A stretch of 64,000 nucleotides of DNA from Helopsaltes ochotensis (taxonomy: Eukaryota; Chordata; Aves; Passeriformes; Locustellidae), in assembly GCA_013400155.1 (NCBI GenBank), contig VXBM01000060.1, positions 1,198,536 through 1,262,535 on the forward strand. Direction: 5' to 3'. Shown here piece by piece: positions 1 to 12,870 of this stretch (the first letter of the stretch is position 1; each line of letters begins with the position of its first letter). The position numbers and the translations under genes were made by a program. The notes beneath the pieces were generated by a model that saw only the letters and a program-made list of their open reading frames with translations, searched no databases and was not told the DNA's origin.

Positions 1-3000
1 AAAAAAAGGAGAGAAAGAAAAAAGGCAGGGAGGAAGGAAGAAAGAATGAGACTTGGTTAAAATAGAGCTCTTTTATAGATATGTAAGTTAGGTCTTTTCA
101 CAGCACCAGTTGAAAGCTGGTGACATTTGAGAGTTCAAGATAAGTCAAACACCAGTTGGAGATTAGTATCAAGGAACATTTTTAAACAGGTGTTCCCCTG
201 CAGGCCAAAGGTAGTGAAAAGAAAAGTCTTTCCTTCATACATGCTTATCCCTTGTGAAGGAAATAAAACTTTTATGGTTAGTGTGTCTTTATGTTTTATT
301 CTCAAAATGACCTGTGCATTCATTGTATCACAGAATCAGCTTCAAATGGGACTCTTTTCTCCAGTAAAGATTGTGGTGGACCTCTACATTTCCACCTCAG
401 GGCAAAGCTGCTCCAGGAAAAGAAAAGGTTAAAGAAGAAGAGAGAAAAGAAATACTAATGTTAAAGGAGTGCTGTAGTTTTCATCAGAGAATGACTGATA
501 AATCACTCAGTTAAGTATATTAAAAATATGTGATACTATAAAAAATGATACAGAGCTATATTACATAGCCATTTGTAGAAAAAAAAAATAGTGACCTATT
601 TCCACATGGAGGAAAGCCCTGATTTCTGTACATTTGTCCCTTTAAAGGTTGGTAGATCATCCAACCCATGGGAGTGGTTAGGTCAATAGAACATGCAGCA
701 GCTTCATGGCCTGACCCTGAGTGGGCTGCGTGCATAAAGAGAAGCCACAGCAGGAGAGAAATATTGCATGCTAAGAGACACTGTGGCATCCAGTATGGCC
801 ACTGGAATTCATCCCAAAGGACAAACCAGCTGCTGAGCCAGTGCTGTGTGTCAGCAAGGTCAGAGGGACCTGCTGGAGGTCCTGCTGAGGGCTGGGTCCC
901 TGAGCTGTGCTCGTGGTTTGGCTGCTGTGGATGTTGTGTTGATTGTGCAAGAGGTGCTGTTTGATTAAATTGTTTCTCTGCTTAGGGTTGGGCCGTCTGT
1001 GTTTGAAAGAGGCCTGGAAATGGAGCTGCTGTCTCCTTTCCCTTGCTGTAGGGTTCAGTGATCAGGATCAGAGCGCAGTGCTCTGCTCCCCTCTCCTGTG
1101 TGATCTCCAGCGTGTCCCTAACCTTTTTGTTCACAGCCTGTACAATAAGGAAAAAAGTTCTTCTGTACCTTCTGGGGCTATTGTGATGATGAATATGTTC
1201 CTGATTGTAATGAACTCATACTGGAGCTGTAGGAGCCATACTAGCATCTGAGATAAGTGACAAGCAGCACACAGGAAAGGGCCGTGCACTAAAGCTTTCA
1301 CAGGCAGAACTGCATCTTTCACATCCTGCTGAGCTTTACCTGCTGCTGATCACAATGAACAACTTAGGCCCTGAAGCTGGAGGATTGATATTCTTTGTAC
1401 TTTATTTTTATCCAGCTGGTGGAATGGGAAATGCTATCTTACCACTTCTCAGTAGCGTCTAATCCTTCCGGGGCTCTGTCTGAGTTCTTTGTGCCCGGAA
1501 TGCCACGTGGGACTGAGTTCCACAGGTTAATTACACACCAAATAGTCTTTCATTTTGGTATGTTTTCAATGGGTGGCCCTTAATTGCATGTTGCCCTCCA
1601 GGTCTTGTGTTATGGGAAAGAGTAGAGAGAAAGGGAACCAGTAATTGCCCTTCTAGACATTATCTGCAGTGCTCTCTCGTATGTCTACTCTCCCTCTTTT
1701 ACTTTTTTACCCCTCATCATCCTGAAGCTTTTTGCTTTCCTTCTAATGGATTACTTTCTTCCCCCTCTATAATAATGCATAATAATCCAACCTACTTTTC
1801 TGCCTCCGCTGTCTCTTTCTGCTTGGCCTTTTTAGTGACTAAGCCTTGAGCACATTATTCCAGCAGAGGATGAAACCTACTTTTACACAGAATGGCAGAA
1901 TTTTATCTGCATTACTGACTTGTCTCATTTTGATATTCTTCTGTTTGGGGCTTGTTTGGTGTTTCAATCTTCAGGAGATGCTGAAAACCCAGGAGTGTTT
2001 TCTCAGGAAAGGAGAGAGGTTGTAGAGACATTCTCAGGGAAGCTGGGAAAGTGATGTCTGGGTCATCAGGTGTCACAGGTCTTCAGGAAACACTTTTGGT
2101 AGACTTTCAGGTGACTACAAAGACATTGGAGCTCACTGGGGGTCTTTGTGTCAAAATGAAATGCTTTCAGAGCAGGGTCAAAATGTGGTCAGTTTATGCA
2201 GAAGATGCAAAACTCCAAAAATACACTGAAAGTTTAAGGATGTTATTAAATAGAGGAAAGAATTAAGCTTTATCTTTGGTGATTAAACAGCTCTTTATCT
2301 TTAGAAGTAAAACTTGAAAGCATTTCTGGTGATGGGAGGGGATTGAAGTTTGTTGCTTTCTTTTAAGAGGGAAAGCATTAGCAGCTGAGAGGGACTGGAG
2401 TGGACAATGATTGGGGACTGGTGATCCATGCCAGCGCCATCCCACCTGGATATCTGCCTGGCCTCCCCCCCTGCACACAGCCGAGGGTGGCCTTTCATGC
2501 AGGGCTGCCAGCAAAGTCATGAAGCAGTGCTGTTTTTATGGATCCATCTTTGAGTTAATCACGGGAAGAGCCTCACCGACCTCGTTCATGACGGGCTCTG
2601 TGACTCAGCACTGCAGGGGATGGCTCTGCCTCATGGTAGAAATCGTGTTGCTGTGAGCACTCTAATCCCATTTTGCAGCGTTATGTTACTCTGTGAAAAT
2701 GCAGACTCAAACACACTGACTCCGTTATACTTCAGAGCGTTTCTTTTTCCCTGGGAGAAAAATCTAGATTGGATTTTCCCCGTTCTTCTGTCTGTCCTCT
2801 CCACCTTAATTTATAAATACAAAAATGTCATTCTTCATAAATTTCTCCTCCCAGTCCTTAGCAAAGCATAGCAGGACATTTTGTGAGGATGTACAAAGAT
2901 GTATTTATGATGAGATTTTCTGCTGATATATATCAAGACAGGTTGTATCATGTTTGTGCTGATTTATATCCCAGGAATACCTTGTGTTTTGTTATTCAGA

Positions 3001-5080
3001 CTAGTCCAAACACGGGCATTTTCAGCACTGCTACTTTACTCTCCTTTGTAGCACTTTGTGGCAGTGTGTGATCCTTGTCCTCCACATCCAACTCCATGCC
3101 TTGGAGGGATAGGAGAAACAGAGGGAGGGAGGAACCAAAGCTCTGTAGTGTAGTAAAGAAAGAGCTTGGGGGAGATTTCATCGATGTCCATAAACACCTT
3201 CAGAAAACAACGCAAGTCATTCGGGGAATGGAATTTTTTTCCCTCTAAATGCACAAGCAGCAATTGTTTGGGTGAGTGAAGGAAAAATTTGAGTTAGTTT
3301 GAGAAGTTTTATAGTAATGAGAATTAGGATGCTACCCCTGTGAAGTGGGTGTGTGTGGTTTGTGTGGTGTCTGCTGACAGTCTTGAACTCAGATGAAAAA
3401 AACTTTGGTTATTCTCTTAATTTTAAATGCACATAAAGATGACATGACTCTCATGCTTAATACATTTTAAAATTAACACCTTAATAAAGAGTTCAACTAT
3501 GAGTTGCTGGGCCTGTTTGTAGGAACTCTTTCTGTGAAAGCTTGGCTGTGGTGGAGCTCTATCAGCTGCCAATAGGCAGCTGGAAAACTGAGAAATAGCA
3601 AGATAGTTGGTTTCTAAAGACAAAAGTTGATTTCCTCTTGTAATCTGAAGACAGAAAGTTCTATTTCTCCCATGCTAATTTTTCCACCAACTCATGATTT
3701 TCCAAAGCGTATTTGTTTGACTACATTGAGCAAAAGATTTGGAATTACAGCCATAGGAAAGCTTGTTGGAGAAGTTGATGTGTTGACCTTTAGAACAAAA
3801 AGAACTTTGGATGTGATCCTGGCTTCACCTCATCAAGGCACTCAGTTTGTGCTCGTTTTTGAGCCATGTTTGACATGCAATAAACAGAACTCTTGACCAA
3901 AAAATCCATCAGGAGCTGTTCAGAGAGTGATGTTTTACAGGAGCCAGGCAGGCATTGGAGCATGACCTCAAAAGAGTCACACTCCTGTCTGGGAAGGCAC
4001 AGGGTCACCTTCAGCAGAAACACAGTGCTGGGAAACAAAGCATAAATCAATAAACATGGCCAAGGTCTTGAAAAGAAAAGTGAAATGCAGTGTAAACATA
4101 TCCCAGTATGCTCTCTGGGGGACCTACAGGAGTGCTGGAGATTTCAGAAAGACTGGTGAGGTCACCTGGAAGGGAACAGCAGAATTTGGAGACTCTAAAA
4201 AGGGATCTTGGCATTGACTGTCTTCTAAATTGGTTGATTTTCCATAATCCTAAAATCGTGAAGCCAGGGAGAGGCCAGGGTGTGTGAATGGTGTGGAAGC
4301 CCCAGAGCTCTATCTCAGCACTATAATCTCATATTTAGTGCTCAATATGTACTCCCCAGCTATCTTAGAATCACCCCAGTGCCTGTCCAGTATCACCAGT
4401 CCCTTGACTTGCACCCCTTGTGAGCTGGCTGTGAGAGAAGGTTTTGGCAAGTGAACAGGACACTGGATTTCCAGCTCAAGTCTCTGGAACTATTGTCTGT
4501 GTCCCTCCCTGTGTCCTTGATGAACGCAAGGTAGCTTGTTCCCACCTACTCTTGTACTATCAGGAAAAATGAAGGCTTGAAATAGGCTCCTGTGCAGAAG
4601 TGAGGTCAGATGAATTTTGTGGGATAGAAGGCTCTTGGGAGGGAGCTTGCTTTGAGAATCCTGTTGATGTTATTCAGTAAAGCAGGACTAAGAATTCAGA
4701 GAACACCTTGAAAATATGGCATCTCAAGGCAGGCTGGAGGCAGGGAGCTTTCCACGCTGCTAAGTGCCAAGAGGGCTATTTTATTTGCAGATGGATGTAA
4801 GTAAACTTCTTTTGTTTGGTTTTTTTTTTTTTTGGTCCTATCTGGTGTTCCAGGAAGCATTATTGTGTCCAGAATGTGAATTGCTCAATGCAGGTCTTCA
4901 TTTCCCTATGGCAAAGGAATACATTCAACCTCCCTTCATGCTAAAAGCACCCATTCCTCTAAACTGTCCCTGGAGCTTCTAAAACTTCTGAACTCCCACA
5001 TTGCTCCCACAACTTAGAAGCTGTAGCCTTTAAATCAAACTAAGGAGTTATCTTTTATCTCTCTTGATGTGGGTTAGTTG
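1..5080. other. Non-coding AT-rich DNA, no gene recognised
   Basis: I see no exon or RNA gene that I can support here. The first 50 bases are purine-rich simple sequence (A/G with GGAA-like units). Short T runs occur, for example 14 T at about 4,820-4,833. The open frames are under 100 codons, have no splice-site support and have the composition of chance frames. Low CpG and the absence of recognisable transposon ends fit intronic or intergenic vertebrate DNA. Confidence 0.6.
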
Positions 5081-5084
5081 ACAG

Positions 5085-5440
5085 GCTTAATTTAGATCAT
5101 TAGTGGCAAAATAAGCGAATAATAAATTAATAATGGATTTTTACATATTAAGAGCAAGATTTGGAAGTTGCAGCTGGCTTCCAAAATAAATAAAAAAATT
5201 TAAAAAGGCAGAGTGAACAAGCCAGTCCATTACAGCATCACTTAATTCAAGGCTGCATTTATTTGCTCTTAAAGTGGTGTGGGTGGCAGTCGCTTGGTAT
5301 GTCTCCAGTGAATTGAAAAAGCTTTGCAAACAGCTCAGATCTTGCTTGTTTGTATTAAGCTGCATTTCTGTTGGCTGCAATAATTTGTGACAGACCGAAA
5401 ATCTACCTGTAACCACTCCCTCCAGCTCTGACATCTGAAG
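5085..5440. promoter_or_regulatory. Candidate conserved non-coding element (enhancer-like)
   Basis: This stretch is AT-rich and non-repetitive, with dense short motifs typical of vertebrate conserved non-coding elements. These include ATTAAT/TTAATT homeodomain-type cores, a TTTGCAAACA-like forkhead core near 5,320-5,330, and GCAGCTGG E-box sequence near 5,170. No open frame with splice sites fits. The call rests only on sequence texture. It is an inference, because conservation cannot be measured from one sequence. Confidence 0.25.
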
Positions 5441-6870
5441 TGGGAAGCAGTCTTCTAATTGGAAATGTATTTTTGGTAGGAAGAATGAATTTGGTTAGGG
5501 CCAAAGAGAAGGTGAACATCCCTTTTCCTTCTTTCACCTTCTGCTTTCCTCATGCCTTCTACTTTATTCCTTAAGCAAAGACCCAGTCCTTGAGAAGGCT
5601 CTTGCAGACCACAAGATCTGCAGTTTTGCCTTTTCCTTCCCAAAGCTGTCAGAGTTGTTTCACTTTTGAGTGCACCAGAGCTTCAGTGAGTTAGGATTTC
5701 CAGAAAGCTCATCCCCAGAGACACCCAGCACTGTTCTGGATAGCTCGGTGGGAATTGGGCCGTGGTGTGGAGGATGGAGCTCGTGACTTAATAGGCTTTT
5801 TTCTTTGCAGAGCTTCAATGGTGCTGCAATTAATTAAGCTTTGATCTCCGGGGCTCTCCAGGGGAAGAATCTGCTCAGCTAAGAGGAGCTTTCACTCATT
5901 CTCACCCTATTTCTTCACATTGCTTCTTCCCAGCAGAAATATTTTCATGTCCCCAGTTTGAACCTTCCTTGATTCAAACCAAGGGAAAAAAAATGGCTTG
6001 TAAAATATCCACTTAGTGATACCATTGATAATTACAATACCTGTAGACTTCATTGGAATTTTAAGTTAAATGGTACCCAACCATCAGGAAATACTCCACA
6101 CTGACAAATCAATTATCAAAATGAAGTGACGTCCAATTCTTTTTCCCTCTTCTGCTGATTTCCGCTCTGGTTTGGCATTAATGCAGTGGTGCCTTCTTGT
6201 CATGCTTTTTATTTAATTTCCTGGTCAGTTTTATGTGCAATGGACACTTGGTACAGGATTTTTAGGCCTCTTCTCACCCTCTCTGTCACCACCCACTTCT
6301 CTTTATCATCCTGTCAGCTCTCACTCCAGCCTGGCTGACACTTTCAGCAGCTTAGTGGACACCCCAGTCTAACCCTTCCCTTCAGAGAGAGGATACAGAG
6401 GAGTCAGCCAAGGCAAAAACCTAGGCTGACAAAAGACAGGGTGAGGGACTTTGCTGACCTCCTGAACTTAATCACAGTAGCTTAATCTTGACGGAGTAGC
6501 AGGAGAGAAAGAAGTTGGGTTAAAGTTTAGGTGATGGAAAGTCATGGCGTGACTTGTCTCAGCTGTGGAGTTATCTCCAGAAGCTTAGAGAAAAATAATG
6601 CCTTTGATTAAAATACGGTTTTGTTTGAGTAGAAGTGGGGTTTGTTTTCCTGGCTCCCTGCAGCAGCAGCAGCTGGGAAAGCAGCAGAGGGTGTGGATGG
6701 TGGCGGTGTCTGAACACCTCTGGAGGAGCTGCCACAGCACAAGCACCATGAAGAGGAGACCAAGGCACCTGCAGTAGAGGGCTAGGAGGAGAAAAAAGTA
6801 TGAGGAGAAGTATATTAGATGCACATGAAATTAAAGGTGGAAGAAATGACTTTGAGTATGATTAGAGTGT
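5441..6870. other. Non-coding DNA, no gene recognised
   Basis: Nothing supportable as a gene. The part at 5,990-6,140 has AATTAC and CAATTAT homeodomain-like cores and could be a second short enhancer-like block. A CAG-type triplet stretch (four CAG/CAGCAG units) lies near 6,660-6,675. The rest is unremarkable. Confidence 0.5.
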
Positions 6871-7077
6871 TGTTCAATGTGGAGATAGGAGACAGGAAAG
6901 AACTGCACCCACACGCTGAGTCGTGACGGAAAAGAAGGAAAACTTTATTTACATTTGACATTTTATAGAATTCCAAAGGTGACCATGGATTGGAGGGTGA
7001 AGCTGCCACCTCTCCAACACACTGGTCATCAACCAGAGTCCATCAACTCTCTCCTCCTCCATGAAAATATGAAAACA
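6871..7077 (-). mobile_element. Short LTR (about 207 bp), copy A, minus sense
   Basis: Read on the minus strand, this segment begins TGTTTTCA and ends ATTGAACA, the TGTT...AACA termini expected of a retroviral LTR. An AATAAA poly(A) signal lies at 6,949-6,944, 128 bases from the start and 73 bases from the end. It shares blocks in order with 45,881-46,086, including TGACCAGTG, TTGGAGAGGTGGCA and CTCCAATCCATGGTC. The total length and the poly(A) position match that copy almost to the base, which defines a family. I see no internal retroviral sequence and no clear target-site duplication, so it is probably an old solo LTR. The exact ends may be off by a few bases. Confidence 0.75.
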
Positions 7078-10000
7078 AACCATTGTTGATACTTGAAAGC
7101 ATGAGAACTCCATTACAGAAACGAAAACACATCTGAAGGCTGAAAATCAGGGCGGCAGTTCAGTACATCAATGACACTCAGGCTGTGAGTGGTGTAAACC
7201 ACTGAGAGCTGAGGAATTAAGAATAAAATACACCTAAACATTTTTTTTAGTAGTCTTTTATTGTCTAGGGAAGGTTGTTCTTTTCCTCAGATCAGTCACG
7301 GAACCACACAATTTTCTGTCCAGGATGCTCCTTTTCCAGTTTACCTTAGCCTTTATTCCTGCAATCCCTTTTGTTGGCAACTCATGCAAGCACAGTCTTG
7401 AAATGAGAGAATGTTGCCATCTCTGTGATTAATGGTTTCATCCATTGAATTGCAATTACAAGTTTTAATCAGTTCATTATTCCACCTAGTTTTTTGGATC
7501 TTGACAGTTTTGCCGTGGAAACTAATTGAATTGGCTTCACCTCAAGGCTTTCCTGCAAAAAGATCTTGTCTTGCCTTTGGGGACAGTGGGGGCTAATTGG
7601 CCAACTCAGATTTAATTTCCTCTTTTTCCAATATGGAAAAAAAAAAAGAAAAACGGGGTTGAGGATGTTTTTGTTTTCCTTTCCTTGTCAACCACAGATT
7701 CCCATTTTCTGTTTCATTTTCCAAACTCTATTTCCTTTACAGTGCAAGAGGGGTACACTGCTTAAAAGTTCTGCTTGAGATAACCATTGAGAATTCATCT
7801 TTTTGCTCAAAATTGTTAATACAGTTTTCCTCAGAGAGTGGCTATTTCCCAGAGACTGCAATTTTTTGTCCCTGACTACTTTTTCATTTCATCTGGTCTA
7901 ATGGATCCTGTTTATAAGGAGAAGTCCTGTGACCAGCAAAATTCTTGTTATAAGTCATCCTTGGATTTTGTTTTTGTTTGTGTATTACTGGAACTCAGAG
8001 AAGAGCAAGCAGTAAATTCCCTAAAGGTATATCCTCTCAGACAAGAAATCAAATTAGTGGAGCCTTGGTAGTCCATACAGCTGCCAAAAAGCTCACAATT
8101 GGGCTCCATCATACAACACAGATGTGATCCAAAAGGAATTTCATCAACAACTGGAGTCAGGCTGAGTTGTTGACACAGTGTGAGAAGATGTGCAATCAGT
8201 AGCTGCAAAAGCCCTCCCAGGCAGAACCAACCTGCTAATCTTGAGCTCCTGGAAGTGCTGCCATTCACTTTCCTGTTACCTTGGAAATATTATTATTATA
8301 CAGTATTTGTTTAGGTAAAAGAGATTTTCAGAAGCATGCTCTGAGTGTCCATTCCTGTCACGGCATTTCCTTGGGATGTTATTCTTGGGATCTATTGGGA
8401 ACTTTAACTGGAAAGGGTGGGTTACAGAACAGCCACTGAAGAAGGTGAAAAACAGCTCCTAGTGATGGCAACCACATTCCATGTGGGATTTTCAGAGCCC
8501 TGGACCTTGTGTATTTGGACTCTGAGTTTAATTTGTCATTAATCTTTGGGTTTAGATGTGTGTATTTTCAAATGCTGTATCCAAGCTGGAAGTTGGAGCC
8601 AATCTTTTTTCATGCCTGTAGGCAGCACAGGATCCCTTCTCTGCCAGGAATTTCAGATTTCTTTTTTGTTCAAGGCAGAATAATCCAGTCCCTGGCTGGG
8701 ATGTTTTGGAAGGAGGTAAAAACAGATCATGGAAAGTTGAATATGTTTTCCTGTCAGGTTTGGAAACTGAGATTTTTAAAGAACCAAATGTATTAGGGAA
8801 TAAAAGTCTGTTATCTTAGGGTTTTTCTCTTTTTTTTTTTAATACATTTTTTCTTTAATGAATCAAAGCATTTCTGAAGCTGATTTTTCATCGCAACAGG
8901 AGTCACCAGCCAACATAAGTATTAGAGAAGAGGGCACAATGGCATCCTAGGTTTCATTTTCCATTGGTGCTTTGCTGTAATTAGAAGACTTTCTGCCCTG
9001 TTGGGAAAGCCATAGGCTATGAGGCCAGCACAGAAATGGGGCAGGACCATAAGATTCACCTCGGATTCAGGTTCCCTTTATTAAATTATAAAACTGTAAG
9101 TTTCCATTTCACAGCACGAGTTTAAGGCTTCAGTCAGAAGTGTGAGAAGGTGCATCATGCTGGAAAGCTGATTAAAAATACATGCTGCATGTTAACAGAG
9201 CCCAAATGGAATATTTTTTTTCCCAAATTCTTTTGGTTATTAAGGTACATCAAAGGTGCATCTTTTTTAAATCATGAAAGAACATCCTGTCCTTTTAGTC
9301 AAGGTGATTAGTGATATTAGTATCAATAATATCAATTATATCAGATCCTTTTGGTATAGTTAACAGGGAATAAAATTTATCTGGCAACTCATAGTGCAGT
9401 ATCCAGAAGGGAGCTTATTAAAATATGACTCTTCCCCTTTCCATACAACCCTTTGGTTTAATTTCCTCATTAATAATAATGCAGGATCCACAAAGTAACT
9501 TCCTCCTGGGTGCTCCCAAGATGTGTTGTGGAAATACAGAGAGCAGCAAGACTGAGAGATATTTGTATGTTCTGTCCTCATAAGAGAAGGTGAGAGGTAA
9601 AACTGGGGAGCCAGAGGAATGCAGAAAAATCTGGGAAGTGCAGCCTGGTTTGTGACTGCAGCCACACCTGAGCACGCTTTGTGAGCTTAAGAGAAACAAA
9701 CAATAACAGTTCCTTCAATGTGCAAAAATAAGGATCTGTTGTTTAAAGAGCACACAACTGTATCTGCCACCTCCTGATGCTTTTGACAGGAATCACAGAA
9801 GGAGCAGATTGGATCAGCAAAACTTCACTCAGCCCTGACAGTTTGATTGCACTGCTGTGGAGGATATGACAGATGTTGGAACAGCACGAGCAACTTAAAC
9901 AAAATGCATCAAGCACAAAGCTGGGGCTCAGCCTCTCCTCCACTTAGGATGATTTGTAATCTCAGAATACAGGGGCAATGGTTTTACATGTATGGGGGGA

Positions 10001-12530
10001 AAGGCAAGATTGAGACAAGTGGGGAAAAATTTCCTCCAAATGATGAAGTGCCCAGTAATATCAGACAAGTGTGTGGATCTGGAGACATGCTATTTGCCTT
10101 TCATGAACTGGTTCAGAAATGAATCACAGCTGAGGCACAGGAGGCTTTGGAGAATCATTGGGCAAACAGCAAACAGATGAACAGGCTTTATAGCACGTGC
10201 ATATGTAAAAATAAGAAACAAAATATTCAAAGGTGTCAAGGAGCTGATGTTTGGCAGCTCATTCCTGCCTCAGATGTTTACCTACCTGTGTCACTGTTTT
10301 CAAATTTGCTGAGAATTCCTTGCTCTTGCTGATTTTTCGCACTGTGCTCAGCATTTCTGAGAAGTGAGACAAACGAGAAGGGAAATATTTGAGTCATGTG
10401 CCGGTGGATCTGAAACACACGGGGTGCATGTGCAGAACAGAACCAGAACTCAACACACAGCTACAGGGGATGGATTTTGCCTGTAGGTTCAGTGAGTTCT
10501 TGCCAGCCACACCAGACTGCTTTATCCACATCATAAGTGAGCAATCCATTTTCTTCCCATGTTTCATGGAAATCTCTTCTGCTCCCTGTTGTGGGTGCCT
10601 GTGTGAGGCCAGCAGTCATGTGTCACATTCACCAGTTGTCTGTCATTACAATGGCATTTATTTTAATGTGGATAGAATGCTGTCAGAGGGGAGGTGGGTG
10701 GTAGTACCAGATAGATATAATGAGTAAATGGTGGCCTGTGCGTGTGGTAACTCTGTCCACACTACTGTGAGAGGGCTGTCATCCTCCCCCAACACGCCTC
10801 TTCCACTTTGGGTTTCAGGCATGGGCACAAAATGACCAAGTCTGCAGGAGGGTCTTTGTCAACAAGCTGGCTGGAGAGCTTTAAACTAGGTTTAGTGTGG
10901 GAGGGGGCTGGAGTTTTGTTCAGCAGAGGAAAACCAGGTACCAACAGAGCTGCTACAATCGTAATTTTTTGAAAAGGAGCTTTCAAAAACCTTTTTACAC
11001 CCCCACCCCGTCCCATTCTAATGCGTTTTCTTTTCTAGTGGTTGTAGTAAAGATTCCCTAATTCCTTGCCCCTTCCTTTCTCAGAAGTCTCCTGCAGATG
11101 AGTTTCCTGTGGGTGTCTCCAAGATGGGAATCAAGTTACAGGATAAGTTTTTTATAATATCATAAGCTCCTGCAGTGTTTATCTTTCTCCCTACTTTCAA
11201 ATGCATCCCAAGCAGGTGGCAGCTTTCTGGTTTCATTTATTCACAAAACAAACTCAAAACTCCAGCCCACACCTTCCACTGGAACTATGTTTATCCCAGG
11301 TGTCCTCCTCAAGGACTGCTCAACCTGGACTCTGGATCATCTCCTTATATTCAGATGGGACAGCAAATATCCTGCAAGGCTGGGCCAGCAAACCACACAT
11401 CATGGTTCTTAGTAAGACCCTAATTCGCATTTTCAGGATAACACTGTGTCGCCACTTAATATATTATCGTACTGCTTTTATATTCCAGCCCACTCCTGTG
11501 CAAGTTTTTGGGGGAAGGATTGCTTTCACTCTTCATTGTGTGTGATGCATGCATTGTTTTTGCAGAGGAAAGTCAATAAATACCTAAGCCAAACACAGGT
11601 TTTTTCTGCTTATCTTTTGCCTGTCCTAGACCTTCCCTATTTCAGTGATATATATCCAAAATTCAGGACACAGGATATTCAGACAGCCCTGGTGCTGAAC
11701 TTTGCAGGAATATATGGATTTAATAGTTTAGGCTCATCTCTTTCTTCATTGACCATTTTAATATCCTTCATCTATCTCTGCTCAAGCTTCTCCTTGGGGC
11801 ATGTTTTCTCAGCAGCACAAACCTTTCCAAAATATAGCCTTTGGCTGTAAAATTTGGATGTCTAAATAGAGCTGGTTACCTACCTTCCTCTGCAGCTCAT
11901 GAAGAAAGGAATTGGCTGCTGAAAGACGATCAAATTATTAACTTTATTTTACCTACGGTTGCAATGTATCTTTTGTCTTCCTCCACAGATTTGAGGGACA
12001 GCCACAAAATTTAGTTTAGACCAGATGGCACTGTAATGGCTGGACTACCTGAGACTAATTCCCCTCTTATGGTGGTTTAATACTTCATTTTGTACATGTC
12101 TCCTTGGATGTCACCCACAGTAATTAACAAATTGAAGGCCAGGAACCAGAAATAGAAATAGGAAAAAAAAAATTCTCAGCTAAATTTTCATGACCCTTAT
12201 TTCCCTAGGAGGAACTAATTTTAATTTGTATCTGGGGACAGGTGTTTGGAGATTTTTTTTTTTTTTTTCCTTCCAGAAGGTCTTGCCCGTTCCTAGAAAT
12301 CTCATGTAAATTAGAAATATTGCAGATTTTCTGCTGGGGCTCCTTCCTTGTGTGGGTACCAGTGGAGCTGCAAGCAGCATAACAAGTACAGGATGACATA
12401 TGGAAACAGCAGTACACAAATACACCCTGTGCAGGAGAATCCAAATCACTGTCCTGGGCATTCATTGACTCAGGTAGGTTTGGCAAGCAGGGTAGGGATT
12501 TGTTAAAATAAGGTTGTGCCTCTCAATGCT
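7078..12530. other. Non-coding DNA, no gene recognised
   Basis: No exon is supported. The interval contains a T run of 16 at about 12,253-12,268 and an AT-rich cluster of TATCA/TGATA words at about 9,311-9,348. The open frames here lack splice signals and show random-like composition. No CR1 tail or LTR end was recognised. Confidence 0.55.
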
Positions 12531-12544
12531 TTTCTGCTGATTTT

Positions 12545-12870
12545 ATGCTAAAAGAAACGTCGGGATCAGAGCAATGAGACGCGCAAGGCTAAAGTCTCTG
12601 AAATCCCTGCAGGCCTTATTATGTGCATAAGGAGACAGGCAGCGTGCATTTCAGGGCTGGGGAAGCTATTGCACTTGATTTAGGGGTAATTAAAGTGTGT
12701 GAGTGACAGCAGGGATGGCATGTGATGCCTCAGACACCTTTTCTCCATTTTGCTTCCTGCCTGGCAAACACATCTGCATGCTGAATGAAGGATAATGTCT
12801 CACAGCGTTCTGCCTCTACCTTTGGAGGATTTCTCTTCTGCTTTTCCCCCTCCTTTCACAGCTTTCCTCT
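12545..12870. promoter_or_regulatory. Candidate conserved non-coding element
   Basis: This is unique-looking sequence without an open frame. It contains the inverted-repeat-like string CCTTATTATGTGCATAAGG near 12,613-12,631, GGGGTAATTAAAG (a homeodomain core) near 12,684-12,696, and a CpG pair in GACGCGC near 12,579-12,585 that stands out in a CpG-poor background. Texture and retained CpGs suggest constraint. This is inference only. Confidence 0.25.

Noticed and set aside
3627..3896. 89-codon plus-strand frame ending just after an AATAAA
   Set aside because: It resembles a protein superficially, but lacks an acceptor at its start and any family signature. AATAAA is frequent in this AT-rich DNA.
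6597..6614. 18-base word AATGCCTTTGATTAAAAT that recurs near 46,497
   Set aside because: Exact match of 18 bases, but the flanks do not align and its orientation relative to the two nearby LTR copies is opposite. Treated as coincidence.
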